Source: Nitrospira sp. (GTDB lineage Bacteria > Nitrospirota > Nitrospiria > Nitrospirales > Nitrospiraceae). From it: 64,000 nt of DNA. This document shows, piece by piece, positions 17,221 through 27,255 of the stretch; position 1 is the stretch's first letter, and each line of letters starts with the position of its first letter. The stretch is taken from NCBI GenBank assembly GCA_029194725.1, contig JARFXQ010000003.1:62001-126000 (forward strand), read 5' to 3'. A program made the position numbers and the translations under genes. Below the pieces are notes generated by a model. That model saw nothing but the letters and a program-made list of their open reading frames with translations, was not told the DNA's origin and ran no database searches.

Positions 17221-19728
17221 ATGGGCAACTCCATCATCATCAAGGGTGCGCGAGAGCACAATCTCAAGAACATCGACGTGGAGATTCCGCGCGACAAGCT
17301 GGTGGTGATCACCGGTTTGAGCGGGTCGGGCAAGTCGTCGCTTGCCTTCGACACCATCTATGCGGAAGGTCAGCGGCGGTACGTCGAATCACTGTCCGCC
17401 TATGCGCGACAGTTCTTGGAACAAATGGGCAAGCCCGATGTTGATTCGATTGAAGGCCTCTCCCCTGCGATCTCCATTGAACAGAAGAGCACGAGCCACA
17501 ATCCTCGTTCCACCGTCGGCACCGTCACGGAAATCTACGATTATCTTCGGCTGCTCTTCGCCCGCGTCGGGCGACCCTATTGTTTTCAATGTGGTGAGGA
17601 AATCACCGCGCAGACCGTCCAGCAGATGGTCGATGCCATTGCCGCTCTGCCGGAAGGTGAGAAGTTCCAGATTCTGGCGCCGATCGTGCGTGGGCGGAAG
17701 GGTGAATACAGGAAAGAACTGTTGGAGATGCGAAAGGCAGGCTATGTCCGAGCCCGCGTCGATGGCAAAATCGTCGATCTGGGTGAAGATATTGCCCTTG
17801 ATAAACAGAAGAAACACACCATCGAAATCATCGTCGATCGGCTGGTGATGAAATCAGGCGATGCGCTCATGCGACGACTGGCAGATTCCGTGGAAACATC
17901 GGTCAAGCTGACCGGTGGGTTGGTTGGGGTCCTAACGGAGGACGCTCGAACCAGACTCTATAGCGACAAGTTGGCCTGTATCAATTGCGGTGTGAGCTAT
18001 CCGGAAGTCACCCCTCGAATATTTTCCTTCAATAGCCCCCACGGGGCTTGCCCGGCTTGCGACGGCATCGGCTATGCCGTGACGCCGGATGGGCAGGAGG
18101 AAGAGGACTTCACACTGCTGGAACCCTGCGAAGTCTGTCATGGGGCAAGACTGAGGCCGGAAAGTCTGTCTATTAAGCTCGCCAAGCAGTCGATCGCAGA
18201 AGTGACCAGCCTTTCGGTTCGCGCTGCGGCGGATTTTTTCCTGTCGCTGAAGTTTACCGATCGGGAACTGGTCATCGCGCATCGAATCCTGAAGGAGATT
18301 CGCGAACGGCTCGGGTTTCTCGTCAATGTCGGCCTGGACTATCTGACGCTCGATCGAGCTGCGGCGACCTTGTCCGGCGGCGAGGGGCAACGGATCAGAT
18401 TAGCGACGCAGATCGGGTCCGGTCTGGTCGGAGTGTTGTACATCCTGGATGAACCTTCGATCGGACTCCACCAGCGAGACAATCGTCGATTATTACAGAC
18501 ATTGCTCAGATTGCGGGACCTCGGAAATACCGTCGTCGTTGTCGAGCATGATGCGGAGACGATGCAAGCCGCCGATCATCTTCTCGACATGGGGCCCGGC
18601 GCAGGCTCGCATGGTGGGCATGTCATCGCCCAAGGGACGCCTCAACAGATCATGGGCGATCCCAATTCCCTGACGGGCCAGTACCTGCGTGGCGTTCAGA
18701 CTGTGTCCGTGCCGCAACGACAACGGAAAGAGCGGGGAACGCTGTCGATAGTTGGAGCACAGAAACATAATCTGAAAAATGTGACCGCGCGCATTCCGCT
18801 GGGACTCTTCACCTGTGTGACCGGGGTGTCCGGATCAGGCAAGAGCACGCTCGTGCTCGAGGTCCTGTTCCACTCACTCTCGCAGCTGCTCTACCACAAG
18901 AAACCGAAGATCGATGGGTGCAAGGAATTAAAAGGGGTCGGCGCGCTCGACAAAGTGATCGATATCGATCAATCACCAATTGGTCGCACGCCTCGGTCAA
19001 ACCCTGCGACTTATACCGGCCTATTCGGCTACATCCGCGATCTCTATTCCAACCTGCCGGAATCACGTGTCCGTGGCTATAAGCCTGGACGATACAGTTT
19101 CAATGTGAAAGGGGGACGGTGTGAAGCCTGCCAAGGGGACGGACTCATCAAGATCGAGATGCATTTCCTGCCGGATGTCTATGTGACCTGCGAGGTGTGC
19201 AAGGGGCAACGTTACAACCGTGAAACGCTTGAGATTCTTCATAAGGGTAAGAGCATCGCCGATGTGCTGAATATGACCGTAGACGATGCGTTAGAGTTCT
19301 TCGAGCACATTCCCCTAATCAAAGCCAAATTACAAACGCTCCATGATGTCGGGCTGCACTATGTGAAGCTCGGCCAGTCGGCGACAACGCTCTCAGGCGG
19401 CGAAGCGCAGCGGGTTAAACTTTCGCGCGAGCTCTCCAAACGTGCGACCGGGCGGACGATGTATATCCTGGATGAGCCGACTACCGGTCTGCACTTCGCG
19501 GATGTGCAGCGGCTGCTCGATGTGCTGGATCGCCTGGTCGAAGCCGGGAACACGGTGCTGGTGATCGAACATAATCTGGATGTCATCAAGAACGCCGATT
19601 GGATCATCGACCTAGGGCCTGAAGGCGGAGATCGAGGCGGCGAGATTGTCGCGGAAGGGCCGCCCAAGGAAATTTCCAAGTCAAAGCGGTCGTATACCGG
19701 ACAGGTGTTGAAAGAAGCAGGCCTGTAG
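17221..19728 (+). CDS. uvrA: Excinuclease ABC subunit A lacking the insertion domain
   Basis: UvrA is the DNA-damage recognition ATPase of nucleotide excision repair, working as a dimer with UvrB. Both ABC modules are complete: Walker [10 protein letters not shown] (32-40) and the second GVSGSGKST, two LSGGE(G/A)QR signatures, and YILDEP(S/T) Walker B motifs. The UvrB-binding region (about 125-245) is present, as are zinc cysteines C253, C256, C277, C280 and the C-terminal CEACQGDG...CEVCKGQ module. The protein is 835 residues, whereas UvrA is usually about 940. The missing ~100 residues fall between C280 and C303, where only 22 residues remain; this is the place of the DNA-binding insertion domain. 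The frame is continuous and the flanks are well conserved, so it looks like a natural short form. It lacks a ribosome-binding site and may be leaderless. Confidence 0.95.
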   Translation: MGNSIIIKGAREHNLKNIDVEIPRDKLVVITGLSGSGKSSLAFDTIYAEGQRRYVESLSAYARQFLEQMGKPDVDSIEGLSPAISIEQKSTSHNPRSTVGTVTEIYDYLRLLFARVGRPYCFQCGEEITAQTVQQMVDAIAALPEGEKFQILAPIVRGRKGEYRKELLEMRKAGYVRARVDGKIVDLGEDIALDKQKKHTIEIIVDRLVMKSGDALMRRLADSVETSVKLTGGLVGVLTEDARTRLYSDKLACINCGVSYPEVTPRIFSFNSPHGACPACDGIGYAVTPDGQEEEDFTLLEPCEVCHGARLRPESLSIKLAKQSIAEVTSLSVRAAADFFLSLKFTDRELVIAHRILKEIRERLGFLVNVGLDYLTLDRAAATLSGGEGQRIRLATQIGSGLVGVLYILDEPSIGLHQRDNRRLLQTLLRLRDLGNTVVVVEHDAETMQAADHLLDMGPGAGSHGGHVIAQGTPQQIMGDPNSLTGQYLRGVQTVSVPQRQRKERGTLSIVGAQKHNLKNVTARIPLGLFTCVTGVSGSGKSTLVLEVLFHSLSQLLYHKKPKIDGCKELKGVGALDKVIDIDQSPIGRTPRSNPATYTGLFGYIRDLYSNLPESRVRGYKPGRYSFNVKGGRCEACQGDGLIKIEMHFLPDVYVTCEVCKGQRYNRETLEILHKGKSIADVLNMTVDDALEFFEHIPLIKAKLQTLHDVGLHYVKLGQSATTLSGGEAQRVKLSRELSKRATGRTMYILDEPTTGLHFADVQRLLDVLDRLVEAGNTVLVIEHNLDVIKNADWIIDLGPEGGDRGGEIVAEGPPKEISKSKRSYTGQVLKEAGL

Positions 19729-20314
19729 CGGACTGGCTCCGCCACCGGCGGTGCCTGGACCCGTGAGGCACGTCGTGATGCAAGGAAGCAGGCGCCGAAG
19801 GGTGGACCTTTCGAGAGTCACCATGATGCGACCAGTCCTGACCGCAGCCGAATCGTTACGCTTGACCTCGTACGACTATAAGGCGCGGTAAGAATCGCCT
19901 GCCGTCGCACGCGGCACCTTCTTCAGCTACATCTTGCCGCATCCGCCATGGCGACTCCCGAAAGCTCCATCCCTTCCAGCCCCGCGAAGAAGGAAAGAGG
20001 GAACTAGTAACTGACGGCGCTCATGGCCATCAGCCAGGGGGCTATGAGTGGTGGGATCTTTTCATACGCTTATGCTCGCTGGATTTGGCGACGTAGCCCG
20101 TCATCCAAAAACCACTCCGTTTCGCTCACCTCATCATCAGGGATATATGCACACAATCTGATTGGCACCTGGGCACTGGTAAAATTTGTCTTACTCATTG
20201 CGACATTGATCTAGAAAACATTGAAACTTTACCAGTGCCCAGAGGTCGGTCAGCCTGGATATAATATGGACATGATGGGTGGTTGAATGTTTTTGACCTG
20301 CTGTGGAGGCTGCC
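19729..20314. other. Non-coding stretch after uvrA
   Basis: I see no convincing gene in these 586 bases. The only structure found is the inverted repeat at 20169-20242. The AGGAGG-like GGAGG just before 20315 belongs to the Sel1-like gene. The short frame at 20023-20214 has no recognisable product or ribosome-binding site. Confidence 0.6.
20169..20242. repeat. Long inverted repeat, possible miniature element or regulatory hairpin
   Basis: CTGGGCACTGGTAAA (20169-20183) is matched exactly by its reverse complement at 20228-20242, with a 44-base spacer. Allowing one mismatch, the arms extend inward by about four more bases. There is no T-run, so a simple terminator is unlikely. No flanking direct repeat was found that would mark a transposition target duplication. 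Confidence 0.7.
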
Positions 20315-20671
20315 ATGACAAACATTAAGACGATCACGCTGGTAGCGCTATCGGCTCTATTAATGGGCGGAGGTCTCTGCAATGTAAGGGCACAGATGCA
20401 ACGGCCATTGAATCCCCAAGCCGCTCAGGACTATGCGTCGGACTCAGAGAAAGCCATGAGCGGAGATGCCGAAGCTGCGTACCGATTAGGTGGATATCTT
20501 GAATCGGGGCGTTTTGGAGGGCTAAAGGATCTGAGGAAGGCGCTCGAGTTTTACAGGCTCGCGGCGCAGCAGGGTCATCAGCAAGCAGCCGAGAAGGTGG
20601 CTCGGATTGAGGCCGAACTGAGTCATAGCCGAGAGAAACAGGAAACATCGCTCCCCTCTGTAGAACACTGA
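20315..20671 (+). CDS. Small exported Sel1-like repeat protein
   Basis: A 118-residue protein when started at the ATG at 20315, which has GGAGG five bases upstream; a GTG at 20303 is also in frame. The first ~28 residues form a signal peptide: TNIK, a hydrophobic stretch LVALSALLMGGGL, then NVRAQ. Residues about 35-100 carry a Sel1/TPR-like helical repeat, with GDAEAAYRLGGYLESGR and a following KALEFYRLAAQQGHQQAAE unit. Sel1-like proteins mediate protein contacts, often in the periplasm. The gene stands alone and no partner is evident. Confidence 0.72.
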   Translation: MTNIKTITLVALSALLMGGGLCNVRAQMQRPLNPQAAQDYASDSEKAMSGDAEAAYRLGGYLESGRFGGLKDLRKALEFYRLAAQQGHQQAAEKVARIEAELSHSREKQETSLPSVEH

Positions 20672-21048
20672 CCACTCATGAGCGACGGCGATGTTCGCCA
20701 CCTGCAGCAGGATAGAGCCGACCACCACATGCCTCTTCACGCACTCCAGTGTCGCGCAGGGACCTTTTGACAGGCAGGCACCTCTCGTCCATATCGATTA
20801 AATTCAGAACGCCGAGCGATCCCACATCGACGCGCGTGGCGAGTCCATAGCAAACAAACATCCGATCCTCCAGAAATGAGAATTAGGGTCAGGATTTTCC
20901 ATACATATTTCAGCGCATACTGGGTCTGTGGGTAGGAGCTTTCTCGTGACAGGCGACGAGTCGTTCCACTCCCGCTTGCAGCGCATCTTTTAGCCCACTA
21001 CAATACCTCGACTTCACCTCCGACCCATGAGCGAAGGGAGCCGTTGTT
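20672..21048. other. Non-coding stretch before the HerA-like gene
   Basis: No gene is supported here. Minus-strand frames exist, for example 20676-20861, but they match no family I recognise and lack start signals. The last 20 bases hold the GGAGCC ribosome-binding site of the HerA-like gene. Confidence 0.5.
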
Positions 21049-23622
21049 ATGCCGAAGGCGAGGAAGCCCGATTCTGCTGCAAAGGCCCAGAGCGCCGTGA
21101 AGAAATCCAGCCCATCACCTTCGCCTACTCCCTCGACGGCTGAAGATTTCGAAAAGCTCGGCGTCTTTTATATGGGCCGGCCGTATGATCTGGCCACCAA
21201 GCAGGCCAAGCAGGGATGGCTGCTGTATGACTCGAAAGATCTCGTGACGCACGCCGTTTGCGTCGGGATGACCGGCAGCGGCAAGACAGGTCTCTGTCTG
21301 GCGCTCCTCGAAGAAGCCGCCATCGACAACATTCCGGCCATCATCATCGATCCGAAGGGAGACCTCGGCAATTTGATGCTGACGTTCCCGTCTCTCAAGG
21401 GAGAAGACTTTCAGCCTTGGATCAATGAGGACGACGCGCGCAAGAAAGGCTTGTCCTCGGCTGATTATGCCCAGGCGCAGGCCGAACTGTGGACGAAAGG
21501 CCTGACAAGTTGGCAACAGGACGGCGCGCGCATTCAGCGACTGCGGGATGCAGCGGACGTGGCAATTTACACGCCGGGTAGCAACGCAGGGTTGCCGGTT
21601 TCTATCCTCAAATCATTCGCCGCGCCTGCTGCCGATGTGTTGGAAGATGCCGAGCTGTTGCGTGAGCGGATCAGTACGACCGTCACGAGCTTGCTCGGGT
21701 TGCTTGGCATCGAGGCCGATCCGATCCAAAGCCGCGAGCATATTCTCCTCTCGACGATTCTCGATCGGACGTGGAAGAAAGAACAAGATCTCGATTTAGC
21801 CGCGTTGATCCAAGCCATTCAATCGCCGCCGGTCTCGAAGGTCGGCGTGATGGACGTGGAGTCCTTCTTTCCCTCGAAAGATCGGTTCGCGCTCGCGATG
21901 AAGCTGAACAATCTGTTGGCTGCACAAGGATTTCAGGCATGGATGGAAGGAGAAGCCCTCGACATTCAATCCTTGCTCTATACGCCGGCAGGAAAGCCAC
22001 GTCTCGCGATCTTTTCGATCGCCCATCTCAATGATGCCGAGCGCATGTTCTTCGTGACGCTCTTGCTCAGTCAGATAGTCGGGTGGATGAGGGCGCAATC
22101 TGGTACGACGAGCCTCCGCGCGCTGCTCTATATGGACGAGATCTTCGGCTACTTTCCACCGGTAGCCAATCCTCCTTCGAAGCTCCCGTTAATGACCTTA
22201 CTCAAGCAGGCTCGTGCGTTCGGTCTTGGAGTGGTCCTCGCCACACAGAATCCAGTGGATCTCGATTACAAGGGCTTGGCCAACACCGGCACCTGGTTCA
22301 TTGGGCGATTGCAGACTGAACGAGACAAGGCGCGGGTGCTTGAAGGGCTGGAAGGGGCCTCGACGAGCGCAGGAAAGAAGTTCGATCGAAGTCGCATGGA
22401 ACAGACTCTGGCAGGCCTCGGCAACCGTATCTTTCTGATGAATAACGTGCATGAAGACGAACCGGTTGTCTTCGAAACGCGCTGGTGTCTCTCCTATCTA
22501 CGGGGGCCGTTAACAAGGACGCAGATCAAAACGTTGATGGAATCCCGCAGGACTGAGCAGCGAGGACTGACGACTGAGACCTCTGGCTCAACCCTCAGCC
22601 AGCTTGGCCCGCCTCGCAGACCCATCGACCGGAGGCCACTCAGCGAGGCGAGCGAGTCCTTAGCACTGAAATCCCGTCCCCTGCTCCCGCCGGATGTTGC
22701 AGAACATTTTGTGCCGTTGCGCGGTAGTAAGCCGGAGGGAAGCGAATTGGTCTATGCCCCGATGCTGCTGGGCTGGTCGCAAATCCGCTTCTTCGATTCA
22801 AAGAGTGGGATCGACAGCACGCAGGACGCAACGATATTGGCAACCATTGCAGATGGTCCCGTAGCTGTTGACTGGGACAAGGCGACAGCGACGGATGTGG
22901 CGGTGGCCGATCTGGAACAGAATCCAGAAGATGTGGCTCAGTTTCTGGCGCTGCCGGCAAGTGCCTGCAAGGTGAAGAGCTATGGCGATTGGAACAAGGA
23001 GTTCGGAGGCTGGCTCTTCCGAACACAAAAAGTAGAGTTGTTCAGGAGTCCCAGTACGAAGGAAGTATCGAAGCCGGGGGAATCCGAGCGCGATTTCCGA
23101 CTGCGGTTACAACAGACCGGGCGGGAACAACGCGACAAGGGCGCCGAAGCGCTTCGACAGAAATATGCGTCGAAGATCGCGACGCTTCAGGAACGCATCA
23201 GACGGGCTGAGCTGGCGAAGGAAAAGCAGCAAGCCGAATCCCACTCAAGCCAAGTGCAGGCGGCGATTTCTGTCGGAGCGTCAATCCTCGGGGCGTTCCT
23301 CGGACGGAAGACGATCAGCAACGCGAACATCGGTCGGGCGACCACTGCAATACGCAGCGCCGGCCGAGTTATGAAAGAGTCTCAGGATGTCGGGGTAGCG
23401 GAAGAAAATGTGGCAGCGTTACAAAAACAGTTGGGCGATCTTGAAGGGCAGTTCAAATCCGAGAGCGATGCACTCGCTGCGGCAACTGATCCCTTGAATG
23501 AGAAGCTCGAAACTCTATCCATCAAACCCACCAAAGCCAACATTGCCGTGAAGTTGGTGACCCTCGCCTGGACCCCCTACTGGCGCGATGCCAAGGGAGT
23601 CCTCTCATCAGCCTGGTCGTAG
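21049..23622 (+). CDS. HerA-like ATPase with C-terminal coiled coil
   Basis: An 857-residue AAA-type ATPase of the HerA/FtsK superfamily. Walker A is GMTGSGKT (73-80), IIIDPKGDLGN follows as in HerA-like proteins, the Walker B strand is LRALLYMDEIFGYFP, and the sensor strand is GLGVVLATQNPVDLDYKG. The N-terminal ~30 residues are Ser/Pro/Lys-rich and probably disordered. The C-terminal third has charged helices likely to form a coiled coil (about 680-730 and 765-830), split by a small-residue segment near GASILGAFLG. HerA hexamers pump DNA with the NurA nuclease or serve defence effectors; no such partner is encoded next door. It could be a stand-alone DNA translocase. Start: GGAGCC seven bases before the ATG. 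Confidence 0.8.
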   Translation: MPKARKPDSAAKAQSAVKKSSPSPSPTPSTAEDFEKLGVFYMGRPYDLATKQAKQGWLLYDSKDLVTHAVCVGMTGSGKTGLCLALLEEAAIDNIPAIIIDPKGDLGNLMLTFPSLKGEDFQPWINEDDARKKGLSSADYAQAQAELWTKGLTSWQQDGARIQRLRDAADVAIYTPGSNAGLPVSILKSFAAPAADVLEDAELLRERISTTVTSLLGLLGIEADPIQSREHILLSTILDRTWKKEQDLDLAALIQAIQSPPVSKVGVMDVESFFPSKDRFALAMKLNNLLAAQGFQAWMEGEALDIQSLLYTPAGKPRLAIFSIAHLNDAERMFFVTLLLSQIVGWMRAQSGTTSLRALLYMDEIFGYFPPVANPPSKLPLMTLLKQARAFGLGVVLATQNPVDLDYKGLANTGTWFIGRLQTERDKARVLEGLEGASTSAGKKFDRSRMEQTLAGLGNRIFLMNNVHEDEPVVFETRWCLSYLRGPLTRTQIKTLMESRRTEQRGLTTETSGSTLSQLGPPRRPIDRRPLSEASESLALKSRPLLPPDVAEHFVPLRGSKPEGSELVYAPMLLGWSQIRFFDSKSGIDSTQDATILATIADGPVAVDWDKATATDVAVADLEQNPEDVAQFLALPASACKVKSYGDWNKEFGGWLFRTQKVELFRSPSTKEVSKPGESERDFRLRLQQTGREQRDKGAEALRQKYASKIATLQERIRRAELAKEKQQAESHSSQVQAAISVGASILGAFLGRKTISNANIGRATTAIRSAGRVMKESQDVGVAEENVAALQKQLGDLEGQFKSESDALAAATDPLNEKLETLSIKPTKANIAVKLVTLAWTPYWRDAKGVLSSAWS

Positions 23623-23737
23623 CCCTTAGGTCAATTTCTTCTATGGACCACTCGTGTTCCTTGGGGCGTCGGGCGTAAAATGGCCCGGCTCGCTCACGTG
23701 CTGTTCGTTTTTCTGCCACGCTGTTAGGGAGCCGGCC

Positions 23738-26227
23738 ATGACCCAACCCTCGAAGAGGGAAGACCCGACTATCCATCATGCCGCTGCCGCTGTTGTGTCC
23801 CCGAAGCAGGAACAACTATTCGACGCCCTCCTCGAACAATCGGCGGTCGGTGTTGCTCTCATCGAGGCAGCGACAGGCCGGATTGTTGCAGCCAACCAAC
23901 GGTGCGGAGGCATTATGGGGTTGTCACAGGCGGATCTGATTGCGACCCCTCTCCGTGCCATCATCCACCCTCAGGATGCGCCGACGATTCTCCATCAGAT
24001 CGAGACACTGAAAACCGGGCGGACTCCAACAGTGTCGCTCGAACACCGGTGCTTCAAGCCTGACCGCTCGGTTGTATGGGTGGAGCTTTGGCTATCTTCT
24101 CCCTGTGGCATCGGACAATCGCCGATCGTCTATCTCGCGATCATCGAAGACATCACCGAGCGTAAGCAGATCGAGGAGGCGTTACGGGCCAGCGAGCTCA
24201 GGTTCCGTGCCTTGAGCGAGGCGACGACGACGGCCATCTTTGTGTATCAGCATGACAGGTTTCTCTACGCCAATCCCGCCGCCCTTGCGATTTCCCGCTA
24301 TACCCTTGAGGAGCTGTTGACGATGTCGCTATGGCACATCATTCACCCGGAGTTTCGGGACTGGGCCGGAGCGCGACTGGCTGCTATAGAGCGGGGCGAC
24401 CAGGATCCCTCACGCCTGGAAATTCCGATCCTCCGCAAAGACGGCGAAACTCGGTGGTTGGATTTCAGCGCGGCGACGATCCTGATGGACGGCCGGCCTG
24501 CAAGAATCGGTTCGGCCTACGATATTACGGAACGGAGGGTCGCGGAGGCGCGCGAGCGAGCCAGGCTTGAGCGGGTGATCCGGCTTCAAGAAGGACAGCT
24601 GAAGTTGGCCCGGCTCGCGCATGGAGATCTGACTCCGGATTTGCGCACCATCATGAAAATAACGGCAGAGACCATCGAGGTCGAACGGGTGGGACTCTGG
24701 CTCTTCAACGACGACCGTTCTGCGCTCGTCTGTCGCGAGCTCTACCGGCGCAGCCTCGGGACATACGAGACCCAACCGGTGCTGGAGGTCTCGCGCTATC
24801 CGGCCTATTTCGAGGCGCTCCAGCGACTGTTGAGCGTGGAAGCGACCAGCGCAGGCAGCGATGATGTGACGAAGGAACTCGCCGAACCCTATCTGAAACC
24901 GCTCGGCATCACCTCGATGCTGGATGCGCCGATCAGACATACCGGAAGGCTGGTCGGAGTGTTGTGCTGTGAGCAGGTCGGTGAGCAGCGGATCTGGTCC
25001 GCGGAGGAAACTTCGTTTGTGGCCGCGGCAGCCGACCATGTCGTGCTCAGTTTCGCGGTGGAAGAGCGCAGAATGGCGACGGAGGCACTGCGGGCGAGCG
25101 AGGCTCGGTTCGCCTTGGCAGCGCAGGGGGCGAACGATGGTCTCTGGGAATGGAACATGGAGACCGACGAAGCCTATCTCTCTCCACGCTGGAAGCACCT
25201 GCTCGGGTTCGAGGACGGAGAGCTGTCGAATCGCCTAGAGTCTTTCTTCGGCCGACTGCATCCCGACGATCAATCACAGGCGAAGGATGCCCTCCTTGCC
25301 CATCTGGAACGGCGAGATCCATATGATCTCGAGTTTCGATTGCAGTGCAAGGATGAATCGTACCGCTGGTTCCGATCGCGAGGGCAAGCACGGTGGGATG
25401 ATGACGGCCGTCCCTACCGGATGGCGGGGTCGATTACCGACATCACGGACAGGCGGCAGGCCTTTGATGCATTGAGTGACGCCTATCGCTCTCTTCGATC
25501 AATGAGCCGCGAGGTGCAGGTGGCACAAGAGCGGGAACGAGCCAGGCTGTCACGGGAACTGCATGATGAGTTCGGTCAATCACTCGGCGCGCTCCAGTTC
25601 CAGTTGACAAGCCTGGCTGAGGGTGGTTCCGAGAACTCTACTCCTTCCGGGCCCGTGCGCCGGCTCGCTTCGGCGGCCCTGGCAACGGTGGAGCGGTTGT
25701 TCGTGTCGTTGCGAGAGATGATCGACGGTCTGCGGCCGGCGGTGTTGGAAGAGCTGGGGCTTGTCGCCGCGATTGAATCGATGGCGGACAAACTGGGGCA
25801 ACAGTCGAAGCTCGACTGTCGAATCCTTGCGGATCCCGAGGTGGGCACGTCCATCGGCAGCGTGGAACTGGAAGGCGCACTGTATCGCATGACCCAGGAG
25901 TTGCTGACGAACATCGTCCGTCACGCCAAGGCAAAGTCTGCGACCGTCGCCCTCCGCTGTGTCAAGGGATGGGTGCAGCTCGCGGTGCAGGACGACGGCC
26001 GAGGGCTTCAGGTCGACGAGGCGTTACACAAAGGGCGTCACGGGTTTCAGGGCATTCGGGAGCGGGCAGAATTGTTGGGAGGGACGGTTGAGATCCAATC
26101 AATGCCGTCCAAGGGCTCCTGCGTGACGGTGTCCATTCCGATCGATCACAAGAATCTGGGCGACAGCCGTACGCAACCGCCGCTGCCGGCGAAGATGGGC
26201 AAGAAGGGCCGGCGCGATGGGGAATAA
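23738..26227 (+). CDS. PAS/GAF sensor histidine kinase (HisKA_3 type)
   Basis: An 829-residue soluble sensor kinase. Two PAS domains (about 20-145 and 150-275), each followed by the linker D(I/D)TERK-like motif, lead into a GAF domain (about 300-460) and a third PAS (about 475-590). The HisKA_3 dimerisation helix carries the phospho-acceptor His at about 609 (RLSRELHDEFGQ), and the HATPase_c domain shows the N-box LLTNIVRHAK and the G-box DDGRGL. No transmembrane helix is visible, so it senses an internal signal. The ATG at 23738 is preferred because AGGGAG lies just upstream. The stop overlaps the next gene, a LuxR-type regulator that is its obvious partner. Confidence 0.9.
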   Translation: MTQPSKREDPTIHHAAAAVVSPKQEQLFDALLEQSAVGVALIEAATGRIVAANQRCGGIMGLSQADLIATPLRAIIHPQDAPTILHQIETLKTGRTPTVSLEHRCFKPDRSVVWVELWLSSPCGIGQSPIVYLAIIEDITERKQIEEALRASELRFRALSEATTTAIFVYQHDRFLYANPAALAISRYTLEELLTMSLWHIIHPEFRDWAGARLAAIERGDQDPSRLEIPILRKDGETRWLDFSAATILMDGRPARIGSAYDITERRVAEARERARLERVIRLQEGQLKLARLAHGDLTPDLRTIMKITAETIEVERVGLWLFNDDRSALVCRELYRRSLGTYETQPVLEVSRYPAYFEALQRLLSVEATSAGSDDVTKELAEPYLKPLGITSMLDAPIRHTGRLVGVLCCEQVGEQRIWSAEETSFVAAAADHVVLSFAVEERRMATEALRASEARFALAAQGANDGLWEWNMETDEAYLSPRWKHLLGFEDGELSNRLESFFGRLHPDDQSQAKDALLAHLERRDPYDLEFRLQCKDESYRWFRSRGQARWDDDGRPYRMAGSITDITDRRQAFDALSDAYRSLRSMSREVQVAQERERARLSRELHDEFGQSLGALQFQLTSLAEGGSENSTPSGPVRRLASAALATVERLFVSLREMIDGLRPAVLEELGLVAAIESMADKLGQQSKLDCRILADPEVGTSIGSVELEGALYRMTQELLTNIVRHAKAKSATVALRCVKGWVQLAVQDDGRGLQVDEALHKGRHGFQGIRERAELLGGTVEIQSMPSKGSCVTVSIPIDHKNLGDSRTQPPLPAKMGKKGRRDGE

Positions 26228-26858
26228 GTATAAGTGTTTGGTCGTCGACGACCACCCGCTCATGCGCCAGGGAGTCAAGGACTTGTTGCTTGGAAAGGGG
26301 CTTTGTCATGCCGTCACTGAAGCAGGTTCTGCCGAGGAGGCGCTGGCGGCAGTGCGCAGAGAATCTTGGAATCTGCTGATCCTTGATGTGGCGCTTCCCG
26401 ACAAACATGGCCTCGAGGTCCTGAAGGAGGTCAAACTCCTCCGCCCTTCCCTCCGGGTGATTATGTTGAGTCTGTATCCTGAACGAGAGTTTGCCCTGCG
26501 CGCGATCAGAGCCGGTGCTTCCGGCTATCTCACAAAGGATCGGTCGCCTGCTGAACTCGTGAAGGCGGTTGAGGAAGTTGCTGCTGGACGACGGTACATC
26601 ACTCCCTCGCTGGCCAATCAGATGGCGGATTTGTTGGATCGAGGGCAACCAGAGACACTGCATGCACGACTGTCGGACCGGGAGATGCAAGTCCTGCGGC
26701 TTCTGGGACAGGGCAAAGCCGTCTCGATGATTGCTGATGAATTGGCTTTGAGCGTAAAGACCGTCAGTACCTATCGCGGTAGGTTGTTGGACAAACTCAA
26801 GCTGACCACTACAGCGGACCTCATAAAGTACGCGATCGAACAACACCTGACCACCTGA
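26217..26858 (+). CDS. NarL/LuxR-family response regulator
   Basis: A 213-residue regulator. The receiver domain has the acidic pair D11/D12, phospho-acceptor D57 in LLILDVALPD, and the conserved Lys in GYLTKD. The C-terminal LuxR-type helix-turn-helix contains LSDREMQVLRLLGQGKA and LSVKTVSTYRGRLLDKL. The start overlaps the upstream kinase by 11 bases, so kinase and regulator are made together and very likely form a pair. All catalytic receiver residues are normal, in contrast to the next two regulators downstream. Confidence 0.92.
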   Translation: MGNKYKCLVVDDHPLMRQGVKDLLLGKGLCHAVTEAGSAEEALAAVRRESWNLLILDVALPDKHGLEVLKEVKLLRPSLRVIMLSLYPEREFALRAIRAGASGYLTKDRSPAELVKAVEEVAAGRRYITPSLANQMADLLDRGQPETLHARLSDREMQVLRLLGQGKAVSMIADELALSVKTVSTYRGRLLDKLKLTTTADLIKYAIEQHLTT

Positions 26859-27255
26859 ACTCTCCAGCAAATCCCTCCCTGATCGATTCCCCACCCTCGC
26901 GAAAAACCCACGGAGATCGATTAGCTCTCATCCGAAAATAGAGATTCGTCTGTTGATTTATTCCGCGGGTCCTGCCATGGCGAACAGCCCCACCGTGCTC
27001 ACTCCACCCATCCCCCAGTGGGGCCCTTCCGTTGCGCGCGATGGGGCGCCCGGTTCGCCACGTCACCCGCAGAGTTTATGCGATCTGGTGTAAGAATTAG
27101 TTCGGATCAGGGTTGGTAGTCCGGCCATGCAGTGGTCGTCATTGCGAGGATTCCAGTGCCTGTAGGACGGCCACGGACATCCAAGTCAGTTCCTGTCTGC
27201 TGGATCTTGTTGGCTCGTACCAGTATGGTTTTACGTAAGAGGCTCATCGCTGTCT
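26859..27255. other. Non-coding stretch between two response-regulator genes
   Basis: These 397 bases hold no supported gene. They probably contain the promoter of the regulator at 27256, but no clear -35/-10 pair was found. Confidence 0.5.

Noticed and set aside
20774..20789. 16-mer shared (in reverse complement) with 52855-52870, GACGAGAGGTGCCTGC
   Set aside because: About one such match is expected by chance in a 64-kb window compared with itself; the flanking similarity is too weak to call a repeat family.
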